From NCBI GenBank assembly GCA_947259215.1, contig CAMYLJ010000010.1, positions 165,967 to 213,631 on the forward strand: a stretch of DNA of 47,665 bases, in the 5' to 3' direction. A program made the position numbers and the translations under genes. Below the pieces are notes generated by a model. The model searched no databases, was not told where the DNA came from, and worked only from the letters and a program-made list of their open reading frames with translations. The first letter of the stretch is position 1, and the number at the start of each line of letters is the position of its first letter. This stretch comes from an uncultured delta proteobacterium (GTDB lineage Bacteria; Myxococcota_A; UBA9160; JAFDET01). Below, piece by piece: positions 16,032 through 23,822 of the stretch.

Positions 16032-18857
16032 TCACTCCGCGCCGAAGACCTCCAGGTACACGCTCCGGATCGCCTCGGTGTGCCGGCGATAGTCCTCCAG
16101 CAGCGGACGCCGGGCGTCGCCGCTGCGCGACGAGGGCTCGTAGCCCAGCGCGCGCGCCACCGAGTCCAGGTCGGCCCGGTCCTCGCGCAGGTCGCTGATG
16201 GAGCGGTTCTGCACGATGCGCAGCCGGCTCGACAGGCGCTGGAGGAACTCCCAGCCCGCGCGCAGGCGTTCCACCGCGTCGGGCGTCAGCAGGCCGAGGG
16301 CGCCGATCCGCTCCAGCTGCGCGTCCACGGGCTCGGGCCGCAGGAGCTCCGGATGCGCGCTGCCGTGGGCGAGCTGCAGGTACTGCACGGTGCACTCCAC
16401 ATCCAGCAATCCGCCGCGGCCGGTCTTCAGGTCGCGCCGGCCGTCCGACTCCTGGGCCAGCTCGCTCTCCATCCGCATCCGGACGCGGTGGATCTCGTCG
16501 CGCAGGTCTTCGGGCAGAGGCTGCGTCAGGATCTCGCGGCGCAGCGCCTCGAAGCTGCGACCGAGCGCCTCGCTGCCGGCCACCGGCCGGGCGCGCAGCA
16601 GCGCCTGACGCTCCCAGATCATGGCGCTGCGCTCGTGGTAGGCGCGCATGGCGGCGAGGGACGCCACCAGGGCGCCCTGGCCTCCAGAGGGCCGCAGTCG
16701 CGCGTCGACGCTGTAGCAGCTGCCCTCGGCGGTGGGCGTGTCGAGGGCGCCGATCAGGCGCTGGGCCAGGCGCGCAAAGCGGCGCTGGGCCTCGGCCAGC
16801 GCCGGGTCGTCGTCGTGGGTCGGCGCGTCGTACAGGAAGATCACGTCGAGGTCGCTGCCGTACGTCAGCTCCCGGCTGCCGAGCTTGCCCATCCCGACCA
16901 CGACGAACTCCCCTTCGCCCGCCTCCACCTGCTCGCGGGCCAGGGCGAGCGCGCCTTCCAGGCTGACCTCGGCGATCTCGCTGAGCGCTGCTTCCGCTTC
17001 GCGGCGGTCGATCTTGCCCGCCAGGTCGAGCAGGCCGACGTTGACGAGCTGGCGGTGGTGGAAGAGGCGCAGCGCCGCCAGGGCGTACTCCACCGGATCG
17101 CGCTCGGATTCCTGCTCCAGGCGGGCGCGCAGCCCGGAGAGGTCGGCCTCCAACGCCGCGCGCGTGGGGACCAGCACCTCGGGGTCGCTGAAGACCGGCT
17201 CGATCAGCCGCGGGTGGGCGGCCAGGACGTTGGAGAGGTACTTCGAGGCGCCGAAGAGACCCACCAGGCGCGGCACCAGCTCCGGGCGGTCCCCCAGCAG
17301 CGTGTAGTAGAAGCTGCGGCTCCCGACGCCCTGGATGAAGCGGTCCAGGTTGTTCAGGGCCAGGCCCGGGTCCGCCGCCTCCTCGACCGCGCGGGCCAGG
17401 TGCCGCGCCAGGTCCTCCACCATGCTCCAGGTTCCCGCGAACTGGCGCAGCTGCGGGGCGCTGCGTTCGAAGAGCTCCAGGATGCGCTCCTCGTCTCCCC
17501 CGGCGAACAGCGACTCGAAGGCCTCGCGCACCCGCTGCCGGTGCTCGGTGAGCGCCCGCTCGAACGCGGCGCCCCCGTCGTCGTCCAGGAAGCCGAGCCC
17601 GCGCGCGGCGCGCGCTCTGCCGCTACCCGCGCTCGGCAACCGATGGGTCTGGCGCTCGGCCTCCATCTGAAGCCGGTTCTCCAGCCGACGCAGGAAGCGG
17701 TAGGCGTCGAGCAGCTCGTCGGCCTGCTCGGGCGACAGGACGCCGACGGCGGCCAGCTCCTCCAGCGCGCCCTGGGTCGAACGGCCGCGCAGCTGGGGAA
17801 TGCGGCCGCCGTGAAGCAGCTGGTGGGCCTGGGCCACGAACTCCAGGTCTCGGATGCCACCGACGCCGAGCTTCACGTCGAAGTCGCCGCCGGCGCGGAC
17901 GCGCTCGTCCTCGATCCGCGCCTTCATCTCGCGGATGGAGGCCACGCCGGCGAAGTCGATGGCCGAGCGGTAGATCATGGGATGGACCCGGCGCACCAGC
18001 TCCCAGCCGAAGCCCGGGTCGCCCGCCACGGGGCGCGCCTTCATGAACGCCGCCTTCTCCCAGATCGCGGCCGCGCCGTCGTAGTAGTCGCACAGGGCGT
18101 CGGCGCTGATCGCGCGGGTGCCCTGGGCGCCTTCCGGCCGCAGGTCGAGGTCGATCCGGTAGAGGAAGCCCTCCACCGTCGCCTCGTGCACGATGCGGCC
18201 GAACTCGTTGGCGAGCCGACCCGCGAACGCCTCCGGCGCGATCGGGCCCTCGCCGTCGGGCGCGTCGTAGACGTAGACGATATCGACGTCGGACGAGAAG
18301 TTGAGCTCCCCGCCTCCGAGCTTCCCCAGGCCGAGCACCGCGAAGCGGAGCGCCGGGAAGGCGCCCACCCGTTCCGCGACGCGCGCCCGGGCGCAGTCCA
18401 GGCTCCGGGCCAGCAGCGCGTCCGCCAGCAGGCTGAGCTCCGCCAGGGTCTCGCCGGATTGGGCCAGGGGCACGAGCTCCGGCGACGCGTCGCGGATGCA
18501 GATGCGCGCCAGCTCCGCGTACTTCACCCGGCGCAGGGCGTCGGTTTCTTTTCCGGCGGGCGCCGCCTCGAGCGCGACGTCGAGCCGCCGCTCCAGGTCC
18601 TCGGGTTGGCGCGGCTCTGCGAGGTCGTCCTCCAGCAGCTCGAAGAGCAGCTCCGGCCGCGCGGCCACCCGCGGCGCCAGGAAGGGCGCGACCCCGCAGA
18701 CGCCGGCCACGAGCCGGGCCCGCGCCTGCGACGGGCTGGCGCGCCAGCGCTCCGGGTCCGCGGTCTCGGCCGCCGCCTGGAGCTGCTCCGCCCGCCGCCG
18801 CGCTGCCTCGGGGTCGGGCGCGCGCGCGAGTACCTCCTCCAGCCCCGGATCGATCAC
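16032..18857 (-). CDS. glnE: Bifunctional glutamine synthetase adenylyltransferase/deadenylase
   Basis: GlnE adds and removes AMP on glutamine synthetase in response to PII proteins and glutamine. Both nucleotidyltransferase domains are visible: the N-terminal deadenylase with LGLGKLGGGELNFSSDVDIV and the C-terminal adenylylase with VGMGKLGSRELTYGSDLDVI, each with the paired catalytic aspartates. From GTG at 18857 the protein is 941 residues, matching E. coli GlnE (about 946). The open frame extends to 19031, but those residues are antisense to the amtB promoter and lack protein character. A TAGGGT hexamer lies seven bases before the GTG, suggesting a leaderless message. It diverges from amtB, so this is a nitrogen-control locus. 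Confidence 0.95.
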   Translation of the reverse strand: MIDPGLEEVLARAPDPEAARRRAEQLQAAAETADPERWRASPSQARARLVAGVCGVAPFLAPRVAARPELLFELLEDDLAEPRQPEDLERRLDVALEAAPAGKETDALRRVKYAELARICIRDASPELVPLAQSGETLAELSLLADALLARSLDCARARVAERVGAFPALRFAVLGLGKLGGGELNFSSDVDIVYVYDAPDGEGPIAPEAFAGRLANEFGRIVHEATVEGFLYRIDLDLRPEGAQGTRAISADALCDYYDGAAAIWEKAAFMKARPVAGDPGFGWELVRRVHPMIYRSAIDFAGVASIREMKARIEDERVRAGGDFDVKLGVGGIRDLEFVAQAHQLLHGGRIPQLRGRSTQGALEELAAVGVLSPEQADELLDAYRFLRRLENRLQMEAERQTHRLPSAGSGRARAARGLGFLDDDGGAAFERALTEHRQRVREAFESLFAGGDEERILELFERSAPQLRQFAGTWSMVEDLARHLARAVEEAADPGLALNNLDRFIQGVGSRSFYYTLLGDRPELVPRLVGLFGASKYLSNVLAAHPRLIEPVFSDPEVLVPTRAALEADLSGLRARLEQESERDPVEYALAALRLFHHRQLVNVGLLDLAGKIDRREAEAALSEIAEVSLEGALALAREQVEAGEGEFVVVGMGKLGSRELTYGSDLDVIFLYDAPTHDDDPALAEAQRRFARLAQRLIGALDTPTAEGSCYSVDARLRPSGGQGALVASLAAMRAYHERSAMIWERQALLRARPVAGSEALGRSFEALRREILTQPLPEDLRDEIHRVRMRMESELAQESDGRRDLKTGRGGLLDVECTVQYLQLAHGSAHPELLRPEPVDAQLERIGALGLLTPDAVERLRAGWEFLQRLSSRLRIVQNRSISDLREDRADLDSVARALGYEPSSRSGDARRPLLEDYRRHTEAIRSVYLEVFGAE

Positions 18858-18864
18858 GCCGGGA

Positions 18865-18870
18865 ACCCTA
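18865..18870 (-). promoter_or_regulatory. -10-like hexamer TAGGGT before glnE
   Basis: Seven bases separate the hexamer from the GTG start. With normal spacing the transcript would begin at or next to the start codon. No -35 box is evident. Confidence 0.35.
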
Positions 18871-18982
18871 GCCCCCCGCTTCGGATGCGGGCAGTGCCCG
18901 GAAAACGAGCAGCGGGCCGCCCACGAAACGGGCAGGGGCGCGCTGAGGGCGCACCAGACGCTCCCCTGGAGTGTGTCGGAAC

Positions 18983-18998
18983 TGGCACGTGCCTTGCT
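18983..18998 (+). promoter_or_regulatory. Sigma-54 promoter of amtB
   Basis: TGGCACGTGCCTTGCT matches the sigma-54 consensus TGGCACG-N4-TTGCW exactly, with GG and GC ten bases apart. Transcription should begin near 19009, giving a leader of about 25 bases that contains the GGAGGA ribosome site of amtB. Sigma-54 promoters need an enhancer-binding protein, and NtrC is the expected one for amtB. No full NtrC palindrome is clear upstream; only a half-like GCGCACCA is seen near 18947. Confidence 0.85.
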
Positions 18999-19033
18999 CC
19001 GCACGTCGGCGAATCGTCCTGGAGGACCCACCG

Positions 19034-20335
19034 ATGCGCATCCGCCCCACGAGTCTGCTGACCGCCGCCGGCGCCCTGCTCGCGACGCTCTTCGCCGCCG
19101 GAACCGCCTTCGCCCAGGAGGCCGAGGCCGCCAGCGGCCTCAACAGCGGCGACGTGGCCTGGATCCTGACCAGCTCCGCCATCGTCCTCATGATGACGAT
19201 CCCCGGCCTGGCCTTCTTCTACGGCGGGCTGGTTCGGGGCAAGAACGTGCTCTCGGTACTGATGCACTGCTTCATCTGCGCCGGCCTCGTCAGCGTCACC
19301 TGGGTGCTCTGGGGCTACTCGATCGCCTTCGGCGGCGAGGGCGCCTGGTGGGGCGGCCTCTCGAAGCTCGGGCTCTCTGGCGTCTCGCACATCGCGGGCC
19401 CGGACGAGAACATCCCCGAGCAGCTCTTCATGGTCTTCCAGCTGATGTTCGCGATCATCACGCCCGCGCTGATCTGCGGTGCGATCGCCGAGCGCATGAA
19501 GTTCGCGGCCTTCATGCTGTTCGTGCTGCTCTGGTCCACCTTCATCTACTCCCCGCTCTGCCACTGGGTCTGGGGCGAGGGCGGCTGGCTCGGCGCGCGC
19601 GGCGCGCTGGACTTCGCCGGCGGCACCGTGGTGCACATCTCCTCGGGCGTCTCGGCGCTGGTGGCGGTGATGCTGCTGGGCAAGCGGTCGGGCTACGGGA
19701 AGGAGCCGCTGATGCCCCACAACCTGCCCTTCACGGTGATGGGGGCGGGGCTGCTGTGGGTGGGCTGGTTCGGGTTCAACGCCGGTAGCGCCCTGGCTGC
19801 CGACGGCGCGGCAACCGCGGCCTTCGTGAACACGAACACCGCCACCGGCGCCGCCGTACTGGGCTGGGTCTGCACCGAGTGGATGCTTCGCGGCAAGCCG
19901 ACGGCCCTCGGCGCGGCGACCGGCGCGGTGGCGGGTCTGGTGGCCATCACCCCGGCGGCGGGCTTCGTGACGCCCCTGGGCTCGATCCTGATCGGCCTCG
20001 TCGCCGGCTTCCTCTGCTACCAGGCCTGCAACCTGAAGTCGCGTCTCGGCTACGACGACGCCCTGGACGTGGTGGGCGTGCACGGAGTGGGCGGAACCTG
20101 GGGCGCGCTCGCGACGGGCTTCCTGGCCAGCGAGGCCGTGGGCGGCACCGCGGGCGGGATGGGCCAGTTCATCGAGCAGCTGATCGGCGTGCTGGCCACC
20201 TACGCGTTCGCCGGGATCGGAACCCTGGTGATCCTCCAGGTGGTGAAGGCGACCGTCGGCCTACGGGTCGAGGCGGACGACGAGTCCCAGGGCCTCGACC
20301 TCTCGGAGCACTCCGAGACGGCGTACATCCACTAG
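19034..20335 (+). CDS. amtB: Ammonium transporter AmtB
   Basis: AmtB is a trimeric inner-membrane channel that takes up ammonium when nitrogen is scarce. The 433-residue protein starts with a cleavable signal peptide (ending AGTAFAQ) as in other bacterial Amt proteins, then shows 11 membrane segments with the family landmarks MTIPGLAFFYGGLVRGKN, FQLMFAIITPALICGA, HWVWGEGGWL, DFAGGTVVHISSG with the first pore histidine, WVGWFGFNAGS, and VGVHGVGGTWG with the second. The ATG follows GGAGGA by seven bases. Unlike most amtB genes, no glnK lies downstream. The sigma-54 promoter upstream places it under nitrogen control. Confidence 0.96.
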   Translation: MRIRPTSLLTAAGALLATLFAAGTAFAQEAEAASGLNSGDVAWILTSSAIVLMMTIPGLAFFYGGLVRGKNVLSVLMHCFICAGLVSVTWVLWGYSIAFGGEGAWWGGLSKLGLSGVSHIAGPDENIPEQLFMVFQLMFAIITPALICGAIAERMKFAAFMLFVLLWSTFIYSPLCHWVWGEGGWLGARGALDFAGGTVVHISSGVSALVAVMLLGKRSGYGKEPLMPHNLPFTVMGAGLLWVGWFGFNAGSALAADGAATAAFVNTNTATGAAVLGWVCTEWMLRGKPTALGAATGAVAGLVAITPAAGFVTPLGSILIGLVAGFLCYQACNLKSRLGYDDALDVVGVHGVGGTWGALATGFLASEAVGGTAGGMGQFIEQLIGVLATYAFAGIGTLVILQVVKATVGLRVEADDESQGLDLSEHSETAYIH

Positions 20336-20373
20336 CGGGAGAGCACACCTCCGGCGGCGCGACTCGGAACGCC

Positions 20374-21138
20374 CTACGCGGTCGCGGGCCCGCTCTGCTT
20401 CATCTGCTGGATGATCTGGTAGAGCGTCCCGTGGCCGCTGCCCAGGAGGGCGTCGGTGATGATGCCGTCCGGGTCGCAGCCGCGCGCCGCGTCCAGCAGT
20501 CGGCCGAAGGTCGCGAGGATCGTCTCGGAGTGCCGCGTGCGCACCTCGGTCCCGAAGAAGAGGGGGTAGGGGTCGAGCCCGGCGCCGCGGTGGCGGAAGT
20601 AGAGCGCCATGAACTGGCGCGCGAACGCCTCGGGGTCTCCGGAGCCGAGGCGTTGCCACAGGTCCGCGACGAAGTCCTCGTCGGCCGTCTTCTCGTCCCC
20701 CGTGGCCTGGCTCGACATCCAGAGCAGGCCCACCACCGCTCCCAGCTGGCGGTGCACGCGATCCGTGACCAACAAGAATGTTTCCTGGCGCTGGTGCAGC
20801 TCGTTGGCGGAGATCGCGCGCGCCTGGATCTCCGCGTTCTCGGCGGTGCGGCGCATCTGCTCGTACTGGAGCCGGATCGCGCGGTTGTTGTGGCGCAGCT
20901 CGCGCTGCTGGAGGAAGAAGCCGATCACGAGCCACAGGAAGGCCAGGGGCGCGAAGGCGCCTTCGAGGAAGCTCCCCAGCGCGTCCACGGGCTGGGAGAC
21001 GAACTCCCGCCAGCCGATCTTGGCATCGATGTACATGTAGCCGAGCCAGAGCCAGAAGATCGTGGAGCTCACGCCGAACCAGACCCGCCAGTCGCGCCGC
21101 TCGAGGTGGATGGGATCGATCGTCGCTTCTTCGGCCAT
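20374..21138 (-). CDS. Two-segment membrane protein of unknown function
   Basis: The 254-residue protein has a short cytoplasmic start, two membrane segments (about residues 20-38 and 58-78), a predicted coiled coil (RELRHNNRAIRLQYEQMRRT, about 80-115), then a soluble helical C-terminal domain. No catalytic motif is recognised. The layout resembles membrane-anchored sensory or scaffold proteins. The ATG at 21138 follows GGAGGA, which is part of the 12-base palindrome GGAGGATCCTCC, and a TAGGCT -10-like hexamer lies further upstream. It converges with amtB, so a link to ammonium transport is not implied. Confidence 0.7.
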   Translation of the reverse strand: MAEEATIDPIHLERRDWRVWFGVSSTIFWLWLGYMYIDAKIGWREFVSQPVDALGSFLEGAFAPLAFLWLVIGFFLQQRELRHNNRAIRLQYEQMRRTAENAEIQARAISANELHQRQETFLLVTDRVHRQLGAVVGLLWMSSQATGDEKTADEDFVADLWQRLGSGDPEAFARQFMALYFRHRGAGLDPYPLFFGTEVRTRHSETILATFGRLLDAARGCDPDGIITDALLGSGHGTLYQIIQQMKQSGPATA

Positions 21139-21162
21139 GGAGGATCCTCCGCGGGTAGCCTA
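21139..21162 (-). promoter_or_regulatory. Promoter and palindromic ribosome site
   Basis: Reading on the minus strand, TAGGCT (21157-21162) is a likely -10 box. It is followed by the perfect palindrome GGAGGATCCTCC (21139-21150), which contains the ribosome site and touches the ATG at 21138. The CCUCC half could compete with 16S rRNA for the GGAGG half. Confidence 0.4.
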
Positions 21163-21214
21163 CCGCTTGCCTGGGGCGCGCATCCCGGCGAGGATCCGGT
21201 CTGGGAGACGTGCC

Positions 21215-21730
21215 ATGAAGACCCTCTTGCGTGCCGTGGGTGGTCTGCTCGCCCTGCTGGTCATCGCGATCGCCGGGCTGGTGGTCGCCGCTCGCTTCAG
21301 CGACGGGCCCATCGTGATCATCGCCGGAGGTCCGTTCAAGAGCGGCGAGCGGGTCAGCGGCCCCGAGCCCGACTGGTCCTTCGTCCGCGACGTGCAGGAG
21401 ATCGAGTTCCAGCTGCTCGACCCGCCGCGCTCGCGGATCACCTGGATCCTCGACCACGAAGGCAAGGCCTACATCCCCTGTGGCTACATGACCACCTGGT
21501 GGGGGAAGCTCTGGAAGCAGTGGCCCCACGAGGCCGCGAAGGACCCGCGCATCCTGCTCCGCATCGGCGACCGGATCTACGAGCGCCGGCTGGTGCGGAT
21601 CGAGAAGGGGCCGGTCGTGGCACCGGTCCTGGCCGAGCTGAGCCGCAAGTACGCGGGCGGGAGGGAGATCCCGGTGGAGGCGGTGACGTCCGGCGGCCTG
21701 TGGCTCTACGAGCTGGCGCCGCGGGGCTGA
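21215..21730 (+). CDS. Membrane-anchored protein, possible split-barrel fold
   Basis: 171 residues with one N-terminal membrane segment (about residues 7-27) and an outward-facing soluble domain. The segment DWSFVRDVQEIEFQLLDPPR, SRITWILDHEGKAYIPCGYM and WPHEAAKDPRILLRIGDRIYERR recalls small beta-barrel proteins of the flavin/F420-dependent (DUF385-like) group, but this is a weak resemblance by eye. A CGYM motif holds the only conserved-looking cysteine. The ATG at 21215 has GGGAGA upstream. It diverges from the two-segment membrane protein, with a 76-base gap for both promoters. Confidence 0.6.
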   Translation: MKTLLRAVGGLLALLVIAIAGLVVAARFSDGPIVIIAGGPFKSGERVSGPEPDWSFVRDVQEIEFQLLDPPRSRITWILDHEGKAYIPCGYMTTWWGKLWKQWPHEAAKDPRILLRIGDRIYERRLVRIEKGPVVAPVLAELSRKYAGGREIPVEAVTSGGLWLYELAPRG

Positions 21731-21878
21731 GCCGCCCGCCTCTGCCTCCCCCAGGGGCCGGGCTGGGCGACACCGGCGGCCGCCGGCGGGCCACTCACCC
21801 ACCTCCAGGCGGCGCTGCGGCTCACGATCGCGGGCCTCTGGAGCCCGCCGTCAGCATGCCGAGTAGCGCGGAGTGCCC

Positions 21879-22022
21879 TTGAGACCCCAGGAACCCATTC
21901 CCAGCGAGGCACCGGCGGCCCTGGACGAGCGCCTCCGGCGCACCGACCATCACCCGATCCCGCGCGACGAAGGCATCCGCGTCGACGTCTACGAGCCGCG
22001 GGGCAAGGGAGCCTCCTCGTGA
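21879..22022 (+). CDS. Possible 47-residue protein coupled to the GT2 gene
   Basis: A TTG at 21879, with GGAG five bases upstream, opens a 47-residue frame (MRPQEPIPSEAPAALDERLR, ending VYEPRGKGASS) whose TGA overlaps the GTG of the glycosyltransferase as GTGA. The amino-acid composition is soluble and charged with no membrane segment. It could be a small protein or a leader that couples ribosomes into the next gene. The 148 bases before it (21731-21878) show nothing convincing. No homology is recognised, so this is tentative. Confidence 0.35.
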   Translation: MRPQEPIPSEAPAALDERLRRTDHHPIPRDEGIRVDVYEPRGKGASS

Positions 22023-22987
22023 ACGAGCGGCCGGACCTCTCGCTGGTGATCCCGATCTACAACGAGGAGCCGGGCCTGCCCGAGCTGGAGCGGCGGTTGC
22101 GCGCCACCCTCGGTGAGACCGGGCTCGCGTGGGAGGCGATCTTCGTCAACGACGGGAGCCGGGACGGCAGCCTTTCGGTGCTGAAGGATCTGCGGGCGAA
22201 GGACGAGCGCATCAAGATCATCGACTTCTCCCGGAATTTCGGGCACCAGCTCGCCATCAGCGCGGGCATCGACCACGCCCGCGGCCGGGCCACCGTGGTG
22301 ATGGACGGCGACCTCCAGGACCCGCCCGAGGTGATCCCGGACCTGATCGCGCGCTGGCGCGAGGGCTTCGAGGTCGTCTACGCGGTGCGCGCGAACCGCA
22401 AGGAGGGCCTGGTCAAGCGCCTGGCCTACCGCGTCTTCTACCGCCTGCTGAAGCGCATCTCGAACACGGAGATCCCCCTCGACAGCGGCGACTTCTCGCT
22501 CATGGATGCGCGCGTGGTGGAGCGGCTGCGCGAGCTGCCCGAGCGCAACCGCTTCGTACGGGGCCTGCGGGCCTGGGTGGGCTTCCGGCAGACGTCCTAC
22601 ACCTACGACCGCGAGGCGCGTTTCGCCGGCGACCCCAAGTACGGCTTCTCGAGGCTCTCGCAGCTGGCGCTCGACGGCCTCTTCGCCTTCTCCGAGGCCC
22701 CCCTGCGCCTGGCTACCCTCACCGGCCTGGTCGTCACGCTCGGCGCCACATTGCTCGCCGCATGGACCCTCTTCAAGCGCGTGATCCAGTACGAGGTGGT
22801 GCCGGGCTTCGCCACCATCGCCATCCTGGTCCTCTTCTTCGGGGGCGTGCAGCTGGTCACGATCGGCATCCTGGGCGAGTACATCGCGCGGATCTACACG
22901 GAGGTGAAGGGCCGTCCGCCCTACGTGATCCGCGAGCTCGACGGGCTGGCGCCGCGCGCCGGGGGCGGGGACGACGAAGCGGCCTAG
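22019..22987 (+). CDS. GT2 glycosyltransferase, GtrB/DPM1 type
   Basis: This 322-residue protein transfers a sugar from an NDP-sugar to a polyprenyl phosphate at the inner membrane. Evidence is the GT-A start DLSLVIPIYNEEPGLPEL, the FVNDGSRDGS loop, the catalytic DGDLQDPPEVIP segment with its metal-binding aspartates, and RNRF/GFRQ elements, followed by two C-terminal membrane segments (about 232-254 and 266-288). This architecture matches bactoprenol glucosyltransferase GtrB and undecaprenyl-phosphate aminoarabinose transferase ArnC. No flippase or acceptor glycosyltransferase is nearby, so the glycan target is unknown. GTG at 22019 overlaps the short upstream frame. Confidence 0.9.
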   Translation: MNERPDLSLVIPIYNEEPGLPELERRLRATLGETGLAWEAIFVNDGSRDGSLSVLKDLRAKDERIKIIDFSRNFGHQLAISAGIDHARGRATVVMDGDLQDPPEVIPDLIARWREGFEVVYAVRANRKEGLVKRLAYRVFYRLLKRISNTEIPLDSGDFSLMDARVVERLRELPERNRFVRGLRAWVGFRQTSYTYDREARFAGDPKYGFSRLSQLALDGLFAFSEAPLRLATLTGLVVTLGATLLAAWTLFKRVIQYEVVPGFATIAILVLFFGGVQLVTIGILGEYIARIYTEVKGRPPYVIRELDGLAPRAGGGDDEAA

Positions 22988-23030
22988 CGGTCGACCCGCG
23001 CACGCGCCGCCAGGCCCTCCGGAGGGCGGC

Positions 23031-23765
23031 TCAGGCGGCGTCGGCCGCCAGCCAGCGGCGGTAGAAGGCCGGCGGGAAGAAGGCGCTGTAGATGGTGGCG
23101 GCGCCGACGGCACCGCAGACCGTCATCATCAGCACGGCCGGCGGCCAGACCAGGGGCGAGAACCCGAGGCCCTGGGTGCCGATCACCAGCAGCAGCATGG
23201 TCGCCATCGACGTGGACGCGATGCCCCAGAGCAGGAACTGGTGGGTGATCAAGGGATCCGCCAGGCCGAGTCGCAGGCGGCGCCGAAGCTTCCCGTAGTA
23301 GAGCAGCGACTCCAGGGCGCCCCAGACGAAGGGCACGACCCGCGCCGACTGGATCAGCAGGTAGAGGGTGCTGAAGCGGGCGGGGTCGGCCAGCTCGTCG
23401 GAGTTGAGCCAGGCGCCGAAGATGCCGGCGAGCAGCATGGCGTTCGTGAAGGCGAGCAGCGCCGCCCACGCGCGGCCCGGCCGGAAGATGCGCCAGATCC
23501 CGATCGCCAGCGTCGAGGCGGAGATCACGTGGAGCGTGCGCGCCGTGACGAGCCGCCACGCCACGGCGGAGCTCGCGGGGTCGCCCTCCGCCACGCGGGC
23601 GGCGGCCGTCTCGATGCCCCCGCCGAAGGTCGAGAGCAGGATGGCCAGGCCGATCCACAGCTCCGGGTCCCGGCGGGTGCGCCGGGCGACTGCCAGGACG
23701 CGGACGCCGGCCCCGGTCGCGGCTACCAGCATGGCGAGGAAGACGAGCGAGGCGAAGGCGGTCAC
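23031..23765 (-). CDS. Polytopic membrane protein of unknown function
   Basis: 244 residues with about seven predicted membrane helices spread over the whole length (for example residues 4-26, 37-55, 75-93, 100-118, 134-150, 178-196 and 205-225). Short loops and no signature motif are seen; the layout superficially resembles 7TM signalling modules, but without an attached output domain. The start is GTG at 23765. It lies 58 bases downstream of the deacylase gene on the same strand and converges with the GT2 gene. Function unknown. Confidence 0.7.
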   Translation of the reverse strand: MTAFASLVFLAMLVAATGAGVRVLAVARRTRRDPELWIGLAILLSTFGGGIETAAARVAEGDPASSAVAWRLVTARTLHVISASTLAIGIWRIFRPGRAWAALLAFTNAMLLAGIFGAWLNSDELADPARFSTLYLLIQSARVVPFVWGALESLLYYGKLRRRLRLGLADPLITHQFLLWGIASTSMATMLLLVIGTQGLGFSPLVWPPAVLMMTVCGAVGAATIYSAFFPPAFYRRWLAADAA

Positions 23766-23822
23766 CTGGGGCGGATCGGCACGAGCCCGCCGGCCCTTGA
23801 ATCGAACGCCCGATGGAGTGGG

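Noticed and set aside
16080-19061. A 993-residue open frame on the plus strand opposite glnE
   Set aside because: It lies fully antisense to glnE, has Gln/Arg/Leu/His-rich composition with no domain, and reflects the GC-rich third codon positions of the true gene.
22988-23030. A gene or terminator between the GT2 gene and the membrane protein
   Set aside because: The gap is 43 bases and shows no hairpin or frame worth listing.
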